Assembly: GCF_001746295.1 (NCBI RefSeq) | Contig: NZ_MJAH01000013.1 | Span: forward strand, 1 to 64,000 | Direction: 5' to 3' | Origin: Streptomyces sp. LUP47B | Lineage (GTDB): Bacteria > Actinomycetota > Actinomycetes > Streptomycetales > Streptomycetaceae | Length of the DNA stretch: 64,000 bases | The notes under the pieces: model-generated | The model's input: only the letters and a program-made list of their open reading frames with translations | Databases searched by the model: none | Told to the model about the DNA's origin: nothing | Part shown: in pieces, positions 49,761 to 58,224 of the stretch | How positions within the stretch are numbered: the stretch's first letter is position 1 | Layout of the letters: every line of letters begins with the position of its first letter | Position numbers and translations under genes: made by a program

Positions 49761-50264
49761 CTACGCCAGGGCACCTTCCACGGCGGAGACGACGTCGTCC
49801 GACTCCGGCTCCGTCTGCGGGGAGAACCTCGCCACGACCGACCCGTCCCGGCCGATCAGGAACTTCTCGAAGTTCCAGCGGATGTCCCCGGTGTGCCCCT
49901 CGGCGTCGGCGAAGCCCACCAGACGCTCGTAGAGCGCGTGCCGCCCCTCGCCGTTCACCTCGACCTTCTCGGTCAGCGGGAAGGTCACCCCGTACGTCGC
50001 CGAGCAGAACTCCGCGATCTCCTCGGCGCTGCCGGGCTCCTGGCCCATGAACTGGTTGCAGGGCACGCCGAGCACGGTGAAGCCCTGCTCCGCGTAGCGC
50101 TCCTGGAGCTTCTCCAGGCCGTTGTACTGCGGGGTGAGCCCGCACTTGGAAGCCACGTTCACGATGAGGACGGTCTTGCCGGCGTACTGGCCGAGGTCGG
50201 CGGAACCGCCCGTGAGGGCACCGATCTCGACGCCCAGGGGAGAGGAACCATCTGTAGTCGTCAT
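49761..50264 (-). CDS. Glutathione peroxidase-family thiol peroxidase
   Basis: 167 residues. Catalytic motifs 'VNVASKCGLTPQYNGLEKLQERY' (Cys, not selenocysteine), 'VLGVPCNQFMGQEPG' (Gln; resolving Cys candidate) and 'DIRWNFEKFLIGRDG' (Trp/Asn) are all present. In actinomycetes such enzymes usually use thioredoxin-type reductants. It is cytosolic. Confidence 0.93.
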   Translation of the reverse strand: MTTTDGSSPLGVEIGALTGGSADLGQYAGKTVLIVNVASKCGLTPQYNGLEKLQERYAEQGFTVLGVPCNQFMGQEPGSAEEIAEFCSATYGVTFPLTEKVEVNGEGRHALYERLVGFADAEGHTGDIRWNFEKFLIGRDGSVVARFSPQTEPESDDVVSAVEGALA

Positions 50265-50283
50265 GACCGGATGCTAACTCCGC

Positions 50284-51285
50284 TCAGTGAATCCCCGGTT
50301 CCGGCCCCCGTTCACCGGTAGCGGCCCCCGACGCCTCCACGAGCACCTCCCCGGCCGCCGTCCGCGCATACAGCACCGACCGCCCGGCCCGCCGCCGCTC
50401 CACCAGGCCCGCGTCCAGCAGCACCCGCAGATGCCGTCCCACCGACCCCAGCCCCTGCCCGGTCACGGCGACGAGCTGGCTGGTGCTCAGCGGCGAGTCC
50501 AGGAGGACCAGCACCCGGGCCCGCGCGGCGCCGAGCAGCGTGCCGAGGCTCGCGGGCACGCTCCGGGCGCCCGGATCGGCGAGGGCGCCCGTGCAGCCGT
50601 AGACGATGGCGTACCGTCGCGGCTCCTCCCACGTCGCCCAGCCGCGGCCCGGGGTGACCGGCACGAAGACGAGCTCGGCGCCGGAGATCTCGCGGGGCGG
50701 ACGCTCGTGCCGGTTCACCTGGAGCCGGTTGTCGCCGAGCCAGCGGGTCTGGCCCGGGGCCAGGGAGTCGATGACGGCGGCCCAGCCGCCCCGGCTCACC
50801 TGCGCGGTCCTGGCGACCACGTCCGCCTCCAGGATCCGCCGCCGACGGTTCCAGTACGGCCGTATGGTCCGCGTCCAGACGTAGGCGAGGAGCGCGGCGG
50901 CCCGCTCCGGGAGGTCGTCCCGCTCCAGGCCGGCGGGCAGCGGGCCGCGCAGGGAGACCCGGACGTTCGCGCGGGCCTCGGCGGGGTCGGTCGCCCGGAT
51001 CCGCGCGAGTGTCTCCTCCAGGGGCGTGCCGTCGCGCGGCAGCGGTGCGAGGAAGTCGGCGATCCAGGACGTGCCCATCGCCGAGCGCACCAGCAGTGCG
51101 GTCACCGGGTCGGCCGCGAGGCGCGCGCGGTAGCCGGGCAGATGGGTGCGGAGCCAGGCCTCCTCGCCCGGGTGGGCGGCGGTGCCCGTGTGCAGCAGCC
51201 GCAGGGTCGCGAAGGTCTCGGTGAACGGGCAGACCACGAACCGGCTGCGGACGACGGTGTCCGCGTTGACCTGCCACCAGCCCAT
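50284..51285 (-). CDS. ArsR-type regulator with N-terminal DUF5937-like domain
   Basis: 333 residues, ATG preceded by GGGGGG. A long N-terminal domain (about 1-240, 'SRFVVCPFTETFATLRLLHTG') precedes a C-terminal winged helix 'LGTLLGAARARVLVLLDSPLSTSQLVAVTGQGLGSVGRHLRVLLDAGLVERRRAGRSVLYARTAAGEVL'. It is divergent from the MFS gene, 71 bp away. It is likely its regulator. Confidence 0.87.
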   Translation of the reverse strand: MGWWQVNADTVVRSRFVVCPFTETFATLRLLHTGTAAHPGEEAWLRTHLPGYRARLAADPVTALLVRSAMGTSWIADFLAPLPRDGTPLEETLARIRATDPAEARANVRVSLRGPLPAGLERDDLPERAAALLAYVWTRTIRPYWNRRRRILEADVVARTAQVSRGGWAAVIDSLAPGQTRWLGDNRLQVNRHERPPREISGAELVFVPVTPGRGWATWEEPRRYAIVYGCTGALADPGARSVPASLGTLLGAARARVLVLLDSPLSTSQLVAVTGQGLGSVGRHLRVLLDAGLVERRRAGRSVLYARTAAGEVLVEASGAATGERGPEPGIH

Positions 51286-51356
51286 GTACCCCCCTTGGTT
51301 TCGCGACCGCGCGAAACACTAACCGTCAGCCGCCGACCGCTCCGAGACTCCCCCGC

Positions 51357-52568
51357 ATGCGCAGCTACCGCACCCTTTTCCGCACCCCGGAATACGCCCC
51401 CTTCCTCCTCTCCTTCGCCGGCTACGCCGCCGCCCAGACGATCGCGGGCCTGGCCCTGGCCACGCTGGTCTACCGGGCCACCGGCTCCCCGCTGCTGTCG
51501 GCGGTGAGCATGTTCGGACCGCAGCTGGCGCAGTTACTGGGAGCCGCGTTCCTGCTCTCCGGCGCCGACCGCCTGCCCCCGCGCGCGATCCTGACCGTGA
51601 TCTCCCTCGCCTTCGCGGCGGGGACGGCGGTGCTGGCGCTGCCCGGTCTGCCGGTCTGGGCGGTCTTCGTCGTCCTGCTCCTGCAGGGCCTGGTCGCCTC
51701 GCTCGGCGGGGGAGTGCGCGGGGGACTGATGAACGAGATCCTGCCCAAGGACGGCTACGTCCTGGGCCGTTCGGTCTTCAACATGCTCTGGGGCCTGGTG
51801 CAGGTGACCGGTTTCGCGACCGGCGGCGCGCTGCTGGCCCTGCTGTCTCCCCGTGTCTGTCTGCTCCTCGCGGCGGCGTTCTACGTGGCGTCCGCCCTCG
51901 TCAACCACGTCGGCCTCACACCCCGCCCGCCGCGCTCGGCCGGCCGCCCGTCCTTCTCCGCGACCTGGCGCACCAACGCCCTCCTGTGGTCCTCCCGCCC
52001 ACGCCGCCTGGCCTACCTGGGCCTGTGGGTCCCCAACGGCCTGGTGGTCGGCAGCGATTCGCTCTACGTCTCCTACGCCCCCGCGGCCGCCGGCACGATG
52101 TACGCGTGCGGGGCGCTGGGCATGTTCGTGGGCGACATGGCGATCGGCCGCCTGGTGCCGCCCGCGCTGCGCCCCCGTCTGGCGACCCCGCTGCGCCTGC
52201 TGCTGGCGGCGCCCTACCTGTTCTTCGTCCTACGGCCGTCGGTGGCGCTGTCGGTCGTGGCCGTCACCGTCGCCTCCGTCGGGTTCGCCGCGAGCCTGGT
52301 CCTCCAGGAACGCCTGATGTCCCTCACCCCCGACGACCTCGCGGGCCAGGCCCTCGGCCTGCACACCACCGGCATGGTCGCCCTCCAGGGCATCAGCGCC
52401 GTCCTCGCCGGCACCGTGGCCCAACTGACCTCCCCGGCCACGGCGATGACACTGATGGCGGCCGCGTCGGTCACGGTCACCCTGACGCTCTTCGCGCTGG
52501 AGAGGCGCGAGGAGCGACAGCCGGGTGCCGGTGTGCCGACCGCCGCGGAGGCGACCGGCACCGGGTGA
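51357..52568 (+). CDS. Major facilitator superfamily transporter
   Basis: 403 residues, about 12 hydrophobic helices. 'YAPFLLSFAGYAAAQTIAGLALATLVYRATGSPLLSAVSMFG' opens it, and a second repeat begins after the central cytoplasmic stretch 'PRPPRSAGRPSFSATWRTNALLWSSRPRRLAY'. It resembles actinobacterial drug/metabolite exporters. It lies next to and divergent from the ArsR-type gene. The substrate is unknown. Confidence 0.88.
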   Translation: MRSYRTLFRTPEYAPFLLSFAGYAAAQTIAGLALATLVYRATGSPLLSAVSMFGPQLAQLLGAAFLLSGADRLPPRAILTVISLAFAAGTAVLALPGLPVWAVFVVLLLQGLVASLGGGVRGGLMNEILPKDGYVLGRSVFNMLWGLVQVTGFATGGALLALLSPRVCLLLAAAFYVASALVNHVGLTPRPPRSAGRPSFSATWRTNALLWSSRPRRLAYLGLWVPNGLVVGSDSLYVSYAPAAAGTMYACGALGMFVGDMAIGRLVPPALRPRLATPLRLLLAAPYLFFVLRPSVALSVVAVTVASVGFAASLVLQERLMSLTPDDLAGQALGLHTTGMVALQGISAVLAGTVAQLTSPATAMTLMAAASVTVTLTLFALERREERQPGAGVPTAAEATGTG

Positions 52569-52605
52569 AGGGCGGTGGGGAGCGCGAGGCACCCGTCGTC
52601 CGGCT

Positions 52606-53748
52606 CTACGGAGTGGCGACCACGCCTTCGGCGGCGCTGAGGGGGACCGCCTCGACGTACTGCTCCCCGACCTCCTTCAGGTAGCTCTCGAGCGCCGGTG
52701 GGCGGTAGTCGGCGTCGCCCTTGCGGCGCAGCAGGACCGAGTCGGCCAGGTACTCGTGGCCGACGAGGTGTCCGTGCTCGTCCTTCTCCTGTCCGATGGG
52801 GCGGTGCAGCGGCTTGAAGAGCCGGTAGAAGCCCTTGCGGGAGGGGTCCCAGGGGCCCATCGGGTTCGGCTGGACGGCGAAGTCGATGCACTCGTCCGGG
52901 TCCATGGTGTCCGGCCCCTGCTCGCTGAGGGCCCGGGGGTCGAACTCCAGGCCGTACCGGGCGGCCTGCCGGACCATCCACAGGAGGGTGATGTCGGACA
53001 GGCCCGAGTCCTTCTCGCCGCCCCCGACGGCGGTGTGCACCCCGGAGAACCAGACCTGTCTCAACTCCTGGCCTTCGGTGGCGTCTTCGTCCTGCCGCCA
53101 CAGCGTCGGCGGGAACGCCGAGCGCTCCTCGTCGACGGCCAGGGCCTGGAAGGCGCCGTTCACCGACTTGCTGAGGGTGGTGTCGTGGAAGGCCCAGCGG
53201 TGGTTGAAGCGGTCGACGAGCGGCTGGAGGAACGAGGGCGCCGGCACCGGGATGCCCAGGGAGCCGACCGTGTCCCAGACGCCGACGAAACGGATCTCCG
53301 TCTCGTACGCGTACGCCCTGCGGAACAGCGTGGCGGCCACGCTGGTCGGTTTGTCGGCGCGGCTGCGGTACAGCGCCCACGCCTCGTCGATCCGGTAGGC
53401 CTGTTCCGGGCGCAGGATGCCGCAGTTGTGCACCAGCCCCGCCAGACTGCGCGCGGTGAACGCCCCCCGGCTGAACCCGAACAGGTACAGCGTGTCCCCG
53501 GGTTCGTAGGTGTGGATCAGGAAGCGGTAGGCGTCGAGCACGTTGCGTGAGAGCCCCACCCCGAACGCCCCGCCCCGCAAGCGCTCCCGCCGGTTCGTGC
53601 CGACCCCGCTGTGGTAGTACACCCGCTGTTCCGTTCCGACAGCGGAGCGTCGCCGTACGGCCAGGGCCACCTTGGCGACATTGGTCTTGCTCGGCTGGTC
53701 GGCGAGATTCCAGGTCCCGTCGCAGCAGATCACCAGACGCTTGGCCAT
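52606..53748 (-). CDS. DUF2235 alpha/beta hydrolase (Tle1-like lipase fold)
   Basis: 380 residues from the second ATG of a pair (53751/53748), with AGGAGA upstream. 'KRLVICCDGTWN' start, nucleophile elbow 'LYLFGFSRGAFTARSLAGLVHNCGIL' (GxSxG), catalytic Asp candidate in 'FVGVWDTVGSLG', and 'WFSGVHTAVGGG' with the probable His. Relatives include type VI phospholipase effectors (Tle1), but most Streptomyces members stand alone with unknown substrates. There is no signal peptide. Confidence 0.9.
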   Translation of the reverse strand: MAKRLVICCDGTWNLADQPSKTNVAKVALAVRRRSAVGTEQRVYYHSGVGTNRRERLRGGAFGVGLSRNVLDAYRFLIHTYEPGDTLYLFGFSRGAFTARSLAGLVHNCGILRPEQAYRIDEAWALYRSRADKPTSVAATLFRRAYAYETEIRFVGVWDTVGSLGIPVPAPSFLQPLVDRFNHRWAFHDTTLSKSVNGAFQALAVDEERSAFPPTLWRQDEDATEGQELRQVWFSGVHTAVGGGEKDSGLSDITLLWMVRQAARYGLEFDPRALSEQGPDTMDPDECIDFAVQPNPMGPWDPSRKGFYRLFKPLHRPIGQEKDEHGHLVGHEYLADSVLLRRKGDADYRPPALESYLKEVGEQYVEAVPLSAAEGVVATP

Positions 53749-53869
53749 CATGTGTCTCCTCTCCCTGTAGAGAGGACCCCGCGACTGCTCGGTGGATACA
53801 GCCAGTACCGCAGGGACGGTGCCGACCCGCAACTCGGAGCCCGGTGGCGGGTCGGCGGCGGCCCGGTGG

Positions 53870-54787
53870 TCAGGCCACGACCGTGAACAACCCAGACTTC
53901 TCGCCCAGCCTCGACAACGAGACCTTGCCCGGGATGCCGTTGGCGTCGGCGCCGCTGTAGCCGAGGTGACGCTGCCACTTGGCGTAGGCGGCGACGGTGG
54001 TGGTGCCGAAGGAGCCGTCGCCCGCGTAGCTCCGGGAGAGATAGCCGAGTCCGACGAGGGCGGCCTCGGTGAGGTTGGTGCCGGCCATGTAGCTGACGTG
54101 GCCCTGCTTGGCCCCGGGATCGGTCTTGGCGGCCTTGACCAGCCGGGACAGGTCCACGCGGGGCTTGCCCGCCGGCTTCGTCGGCTCCGTCTTGCCGGGC
54201 TCCACCGCCAGTTGCTTCTTCACGGCGGCCCGGAAGTCGTCCATGTCGAAACTGGGGTCGATCTTCCCCGGCTGGCACTCCTTGTGCCCGGCGACGGACT
54301 TCTCGCTCCAGCCGTGCGCGCGGCAGATCGCGGCCGCCCACAGCACGGCCTGCCGGTACTGCGCGTTCGGGTATGGGTCCCCGCTCTTGCCGAGGTTCTC
54401 GATCTCCAGGCCGTACAGACAGTCGTTGCCGTCGGCAGTGGCCGCGTCGTCGTGGGGGAGCGGCTTCTCCTCGCGGAGCGCGTTCAGGACATCGATGTCG
54501 GCGTAACCGGCGTGGTTGGTACGGCCGTTGCCGATCATCCACAGCCCGGCAGTCTTGCCGAGCCAGGCGTGGCACAGCGGTCCCGGCAGGTCGGATCTGC
54601 CCTTGTAGCAGAGCTCCTTGTCGTTGTGTCCGCCGGTGTGGTGGATCAGCACCCCGATGACGGGACCGAAGGACTTCCCGGACGCCGCGTCGCGGTTGTG
54701 GGTCTTCCAGCCGGCGTGTTCGTGCACGGTGAGGCCCTCGGCCTTCAGCGCGGCGAGCATCTTCGCGGCGGACAGGGGTGTGGCCAT
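53870..54787 (-). CDS. N-acetylmuramoyl-L-alanine amidase, endolysin-like
   Basis: 305 residues. Amidase_2 domain 'VIGVLIHHTGGHNDKELCYKGRSDLPGPLCHAWLGKTAGLWMI' with zinc His, 'YGLEIENLG', and 'SVAGHKECQPGKIDPSFDMDDFR' (third ligand region). A C-terminal peptidoglycan-binding-like domain contains 'LTEAALVGLGYLSRSYAGDGSFGTTTVAAYAKWQRHLGYSG'. No signal peptide is present, and the layout is typical of Streptomyces phage endolysins, so this may be a domesticated phage gene. No holin or other phage gene is adjacent. Confidence 0.88.
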   Translation of the reverse strand: MATPLSAAKMLAALKAEGLTVHEHAGWKTHNRDAASGKSFGPVIGVLIHHTGGHNDKELCYKGRSDLPGPLCHAWLGKTAGLWMIGNGRTNHAGYADIDVLNALREEKPLPHDDAATADGNDCLYGLEIENLGKSGDPYPNAQYRQAVLWAAAICRAHGWSEKSVAGHKECQPGKIDPSFDMDDFRAAVKKQLAVEPGKTEPTKPAGKPRVDLSRLVKAAKTDPGAKQGHVSYMAGTNLTEAALVGLGYLSRSYAGDGSFGTTTVAAYAKWQRHLGYSGADANGIPGKVSLSRLGEKSGLFTVVA

Positions 54788-54980
54788 GGCTGCGGTTCCC
54801 TCCGGGGGCGCGACGAGAAGACGTCAAGTGGCGTTCGTGTCTCGTCTGTTGACGTTCCGTTGGCACTCAGGGGGACGTGCCGCTGCCCATGATTGCGGCA
54901 ACATCGCGCCACGCGGGGGGAATCGCGGCATTCACAGCCGAACGGGGCCCGGTCCTCGTCCCCAGGGATTCGGACCGTGT

Positions 54981-55019
54981 TCGGCGCGGCGGCCCGAAGG
55001 GCTACGACCGCCGCGCCGA
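54981..55019 (-). terminator. Strong hairpin after the esterase gene
   Basis: TCGGCGCGGCGG (54981-54992) pairs perfectly with CCGCCGCGCCGA (55008-55019). It lies 23 bp beyond the stop of the deacetylase/esterase gene on the minus strand. Confidence 0.7.
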
Positions 55020-55042
55020 GGCGGGGTCGCCGTGGCCGTGGG

Positions 55043-55720
55043 TCAGCCCGGCGCCACCGCGCGGCCGGTCTGGGGCGAGATCATGCCGGAGCACAGCCCC
55101 TTGGCGGCCAGTGTCTGCGCGATGCGCGGGATCGCCGCGCGGGTGTTGGCGGGCCAGTCGTGCATCAGGATGACCTGCCCGTTGGTGAGCCGCCCGACCG
55201 CCGCGACGATCGCGTCGGTACTGGCGTTGTTCCAGTCCTGCGAGTCGACCTGCCAGAGGACCTCGGTCAGCCCGTACTTCGCCTCCACGGCCTTCACCGT
55301 CGCGTTGGTCTCGCCGTACGGCGGTCTGAACAGCCTGGGCGTGCCGCCGCCCGCGTTCGCGACGGCCTGCTGGGTGCGGGAGATCTCGGAGTCGATCGTG
55401 GCCTGGCTCTGCTGGGTCAGATGCGGGTGCGTGTAGCTGTGGTTGCCGACCCACATCCCGGCGCTGACCTGGGCCCTGACGAGCGCCGGGTTGGCGGCGG
55501 CGTACTGGCCCTCGTTGAACATGGTGGCCCTGAGGCCGTACTGCTGGAGGGAGTTGAGCAGGGTGGTGGTCCCGCTGCCCGGGCCGTCGTCGAAGGTGAG
55601 TCCGACGTATCCGGCGCAGGCGGCGGCCTGTGCGGGGGCAGCGGCGGCGGGAGCCGCGAGGGTGCCGGCGGCGGCCAGAGCGGCGGCGGCCACTAACGGG
55701 AGGTGCGACCGGGCCCTCAT
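55043..55720 (-). CDS. axeA: Secreted CE4 polysaccharide deacetylase, probable acetyl-xylan esterase
   Basis: 225 residues from an ATG overlapping the xylanase stop (ATGA). Sec signal 'MRARSHLPLVAAAALAAAGTLAAPAAAA'. NodB-fold motifs: 'YVGLTFDDGPGSG' (catalytic Asp), 'NHSYTHPHL' (HxxxH metal), 'FRPPYGE', 'VLWQVDSQDWN' and 'VILMHDW'. CE4 enzymes deacetylate xylan or chitin. Its coupling to a GH11 xylanase, as in the S. lividans xlnB-axeA operon, favours acetyl-xylan. It lacks a binding module. Confidence 0.9.
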   Translation of the reverse strand: MRARSHLPLVAAAALAAAGTLAAPAAAAPAQAAACAGYVGLTFDDGPGSGTTTLLNSLQQYGLRATMFNEGQYAAANPALVRAQVSAGMWVGNHSYTHPHLTQQSQATIDSEISRTQQAVANAGGGTPRLFRPPYGETNATVKAVEAKYGLTEVLWQVDSQDWNNASTDAIVAAVGRLTNGQVILMHDWPANTRAAIPRIAQTLAAKGLCSGMISPQTGRAVAPG

Positions 55721-56388
55721 CAGGACACCGTGATGTTCGAGCTGCCGCTGCTCTGGTAACCCTCGGTCGCGAGGATCATGTAGTACTTGAAGCTGCCCAT
55801 CGGCATGCCGGCCCGGGCCCACGCGTCGAAGTGGTTGCCGGTGGTGATGGTGCCGCCGGTCCGCCTCGACTGCCGGACGCTCCAGTACTGGTTGAAGGTC
55901 TTGGTGCCTTCCACGGACGGGGCGTTGTAGCGGGTGGTCTGGTAGATGTCGTACGTCCCGCCGTCGCTGGTGACCGTGCCCTTGTACGTTCCCGTGGGCC
56001 GGTAGGTGCCCCAGTTGTCGACGACGTAGTACTCGACGAGCGGGTTCGAGGTCCAGCCGTAGAGGGCCAGGTAGGCGTTGCCGGACGGGTTGAAGCTGCC
56101 CGAGTAGCTCACGGTCCTGCGGGAGCCGTTGCTCCAGCCCTTGCCGGCCACGAAGTTGCCGGTGTTGCGCCAGGAAGTGCTGTAGTTCCCGCCGGAGTTC
56201 AGGGTCATGGAGACCGTGCCCTGGGCGTCCGTCCAGAACGAGTAGTAGTAGCCGTTGTTGGTTCCGGTCTGATTCGTGGTGATGACCGTGGCCGCCTCGG
56301 CGGTGCCGGGCAGGGCCAGGGTGGCCCCGGTGGCCAGCAGGAGGCCGCAGACACTGCGGCGCGTGGGGTGTGCGGGTGTGTCAGTCAT
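55720..56388 (-). CDS. Secreted GH11 endo-beta-1,4-xylanase
   Basis: 222 residues from the ATG at 56388. A twin-arginine-type signal ('HPTRRSVCGLLLATGATLALPGTAEA') precedes a GH11 jelly roll: 'NNGYYYSFWTDAQGTVSMTL', nucleophile Glu119 in 'PLVEYYVVDNWG', acid/base Glu209 in 'LATEGYQSSG'. Its length equals the catalytic domain only, with no carbohydrate-binding module. It forms an operon with the CE4 esterase and is preceded by a dense cluster of TTCGAA-type inverted repeats. Confidence 0.95.
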   Translation of the reverse strand: MTDTPAHPTRRSVCGLLLATGATLALPGTAEAATVITTNQTGTNNGYYYSFWTDAQGTVSMTLNSGGNYSTSWRNTGNFVAGKGWSNGSRRTVSYSGSFNPSGNAYLALYGWTSNPLVEYYVVDNWGTYRPTGTYKGTVTSDGGTYDIYQTTRYNAPSVEGTKTFNQYWSVRQSRRTGGTITTGNHFDAWARAGMPMGSFKYYMILATEGYQSSGSSNITVS

Positions 56389-56441
56389 GCCCCACAGTTT
56401 TGGTCTGCCCCTGTCAAGCGTCAACAGTTTCGGCAGATGTT

Positions 56442-56547
56442 TCGAATGCTTCGAGATCCCTCTCACCTGAGGAAATCGGCGAAATCTTTCGGAAGATCGC
56501 GGAGGGCGAAGATCGGAGAGGTCAACAGATCTTCGAATGTTTCGAAG
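56442..56547. promoter_or_regulatory. Array of CGAA/TTCG inverted repeats upstream of the xylanase gene
   Basis: TCGAA-TGC-TTCGA (56442-56454), CGAAATCTTTCG (56480-56491), CGAAGATC...GATCTTCG (56508-56535) and CTTCGAA-TGT-TTCGAAG (56531-56547). CGAAA-n-TTTCG palindromes are described upstream of Streptomyces xylanase genes as repressor/inducer sites. Here they fill most of the 181-bp gap to the HxlR gene. Confidence 0.62.
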
Positions 56548-56569
56548 GCTTTCCGGAGCGTATTCGAGG

Positions 56570-56938
56570 CTAGTGACCCTTGGTCGCGCAGGGAGGCGCG
56601 TCCCGCAGATGATCCTTCGCCCAGTCGGCGAGCTCCCTGAGCGCGGGCTCCAGCGCGGCTCCCGCCGCGGTCAGCCGGTAGGAGACCCGCAGTGGGGGGC
56701 CCTCGTCGACCTCGCGGAGCACGAGCCCGGCCGCGCCCAGCTCGACGAGCCGGTCGGCGAGCATGCGCTCGCTGAGACCGGGGATGGCCCGCCGCAGCTC
56801 GGAGAAGTAGGTCGGCCGCCCCATCAGCACGGCGAGGATCGGACCGTTCCAGCGCTTGCCGAGCAGCTGGAAGACGCGGGTGATGCCGTCGTCGACCCGC
56901 TTGCACGGTTCCTGGTCGTGGATCTGCTCGGCCGTCAT
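56570..56938 (-). CDS. HxlR-family transcription regulator
   Basis: 122 residues. 'CKRVDDGITRVFQLLGKRWNGPILAVLMGRPTYFSELRRAIPGLSERMLADRLVELGAAGLVLREV' is the full HxlR winged helix. The N-terminal Cys12 is the likely redox sensor, as in YodB/CatR-type proteins that repress azoreductases. It is divergent from the azoreductase with a clear inverted repeat between them. Confidence 0.93.
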   Translation of the reverse strand: MTAEQIHDQEPCKRVDDGITRVFQLLGKRWNGPILAVLMGRPTYFSELRRAIPGLSERMLADRLVELGAAGLVLREVDEGPPLRVSYRLTAAGAALEPALRELADWAKDHLRDAPPCATKGH

Positions 56939-56982
56939 GGGTGCAGGGTACCCCTCTGTCGTATGCTGCTGAAAAAAAGTAA

Positions 56983-57009
56983 GTACCTGTGCTAGATATA
57001 GCTAGGTAC
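56983..57009. promoter_or_regulatory. HxlR operator in the HxlR/azoreductase gap
   Basis: GTACCT (56983-56988) and AGGTAC (57004-57009) flank an inner palindrome GCTA-GATA-TAGC (56991-57002). The region is strikingly AT-rich and precedes both divergent starts. Confidence 0.62.
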
Positions 57010-57043
57010 ATATCCTCAGCTCATTATCGCGATGGAGAAGCTC

Positions 57044-57694
57044 ATGGTCACCCTGCTGCACATCGACTCGTCCGTCCTCCCCGGTGAGGCATCCGCCTCC
57101 CGCGCCGTGACCGAGGCCTTCAGCAAGACCTGGCAGGAGCAGCACCCGACCGGCACGGTGATCTACCGCGACCTGGCCGTCGACCCGGTCCCGCACATCA
57201 CCGCCGACGCCCATGCAGCGGGCTTCGCCGACCCGGCCACGCACACCCCCGAGCAGGCCGTGGCCTTCGCCGCCCGCCTGGAGCTCATCGAGGAACTGGA
57301 GGGTGCGGACGCGATCGTCATCGGCGCCCCGATGTACAACTTCACGATCCCGTCGACCCTCAAGGCATGGCTGGACAACGTGACCCTCTTCGGCCGCACC
57401 GGCGGCGAGGACCCCTCCGCCAAGGGCACTCCGGTCACCGTCGTCGCCAGCCGGGGAGGCTCCTACGGCCCAGGCACCCCGCGCGAGTCCTACGAGTTCG
57501 TCCAGACCTACCTGACGGCTCTCCTGGGAGGCGCTCTCGCCCTCGACGTCGACTTCATCGTCCCCGAGATGACGCTGGCCCCGCACAACCCGGCGCTCGC
57601 GGAGTTCATCCCCCTCTTCGAGGCCTCCCGCGCGCAGGCTCTCCAGGACGCGGAGGCCAGGGCGAAGACGCTCGCCGAACGTTTCGCGGCCTGA
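57044..57694 (+). CDS. azoR: FMN-dependent NADH-azoreductase (AzoR type)
   Basis: 216 residues from the ATG at 57044, six bases after GGAG. The ATG at 57032 lies before the ribosome site and is less likely. Flavodoxin-like fold: 'LLHIDSSVLPGEASASRAVTEAF', 'DAIVIGAPMYNFTIPSTLKAWLDNVTLFGRTGG' and 'VVASRGGSYGPGTPRESYEF'. It reduces azo dyes and quinones by two-electron transfer. It is likely de-repressed by quinones through the divergent HxlR. Confidence 0.93.
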   Translation: MVTLLHIDSSVLPGEASASRAVTEAFSKTWQEQHPTGTVIYRDLAVDPVPHITADAHAAGFADPATHTPEQAVAFAARLELIEELEGADAIVIGAPMYNFTIPSTLKAWLDNVTLFGRTGGEDPSAKGTPVTVVASRGGSYGPGTPRESYEFVQTYLTALLGGALALDVDFIVPEMTLAPHNPALAEFIPLFEASRAQALQDAEARAKTLAERFAA

Positions 57695-57749
57695 GCCGCA
57701 AGGAGACATGGGACGGCGTAGAGAACGACAAGGCAGGAGAAACAGCAAA

Positions 57750-57776
57750 GGCAAGGAGGTCACCCCACTCCTTGCC
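57750..57776 (+). terminator. Hairpin after the azoreductase gene
   Basis: GGCAAGGAG (57750-57758) and CTCCTTGCC (57768-57776), perfect 9-bp arms with a 9-base loop. It ends about 10 bp before the -10-like element that precedes the RAE. Confidence 0.55.
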
Positions 57777-57799
57777 ACTGTCAACGTATAGCGCACCGG

Positions 57800-57818
57800 G
57801 GGGCTTGCGGCAAGGCCC
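57800..57818. promoter_or_regulatory. Rifamycin-associated element (RAE)
   Basis: GGGGCTTGCGGCAAGGCCC is identical to the RAE sequence as I recall it, the 19-bp element found before rifamycin-inactivating and helR genes in actinomycetes. It sits inside a longer inverted repeat with GCACCGGGG / CCCCGGTGC arms (57793-57824). TATAGC at 57787-57792 could be the -10, placing the RAE at the transcription start. Confidence 0.85.
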
Positions 57819-58224
57819 CGGTGCGGGCGCAGACTTACCCGCCTGAGCCGGAGGGCGCCGGAGAATCGGGAGTGGGTCGAATGCGCGCAGTTATCTCCTC
57901 GGCCGGCCTGGCCCTGTTCGAAGGGGCGGACGACTGCTTCGCCGTCGGCGAGGCCGGCCACCAGGTACTCTTCCGCCGGGTCGTCGCCGTCGTCCACCAC
58001 GGCCGCTCCGGCCGGAGTGCCCCAGGTGGTCGTACCCCAGATCCTGGACCGGCCGAACCGGGCATCGGCGGGGCGCACGGCGGTCCCACGCCGACGTACG
58101 AGCGCTGACGGCAGCGCTCGCGAAGGCGGCGGCGGAGTCGCTGCTGGACATGGCCGGCCGGGCGTGCTCGCGCGTGGCCGGCCCTCGTGGTCGTAGAACA
58201 TGACCTCACATCGGAGCTGCTGAC
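57819..58224. other. Long leader between RAE and helR
   Basis: About 400 bp. No sense-strand gene is supported. On the minus strand, 57900-58090 has coding-like third-position GC bias (encoding 'TTWGTPAGAAVVDDGDDPAE' and 'EEYLVAGLADGEAVVRPFEQ') but no start and no recognisable family, so it may be a gene remnant. Confidence 0.35.

Noticed and set aside
49761..50264. Selenocysteine at the glutathione peroxidase active site
   Set aside because: The catalytic codon encodes Cys and there is no in-frame TGA.
53870..54787. Amidase as evidence of a resident prophage
   Set aside because: No integrase, capsid, terminase or holin gene is nearby, so only a possible domesticated lysin is supported.
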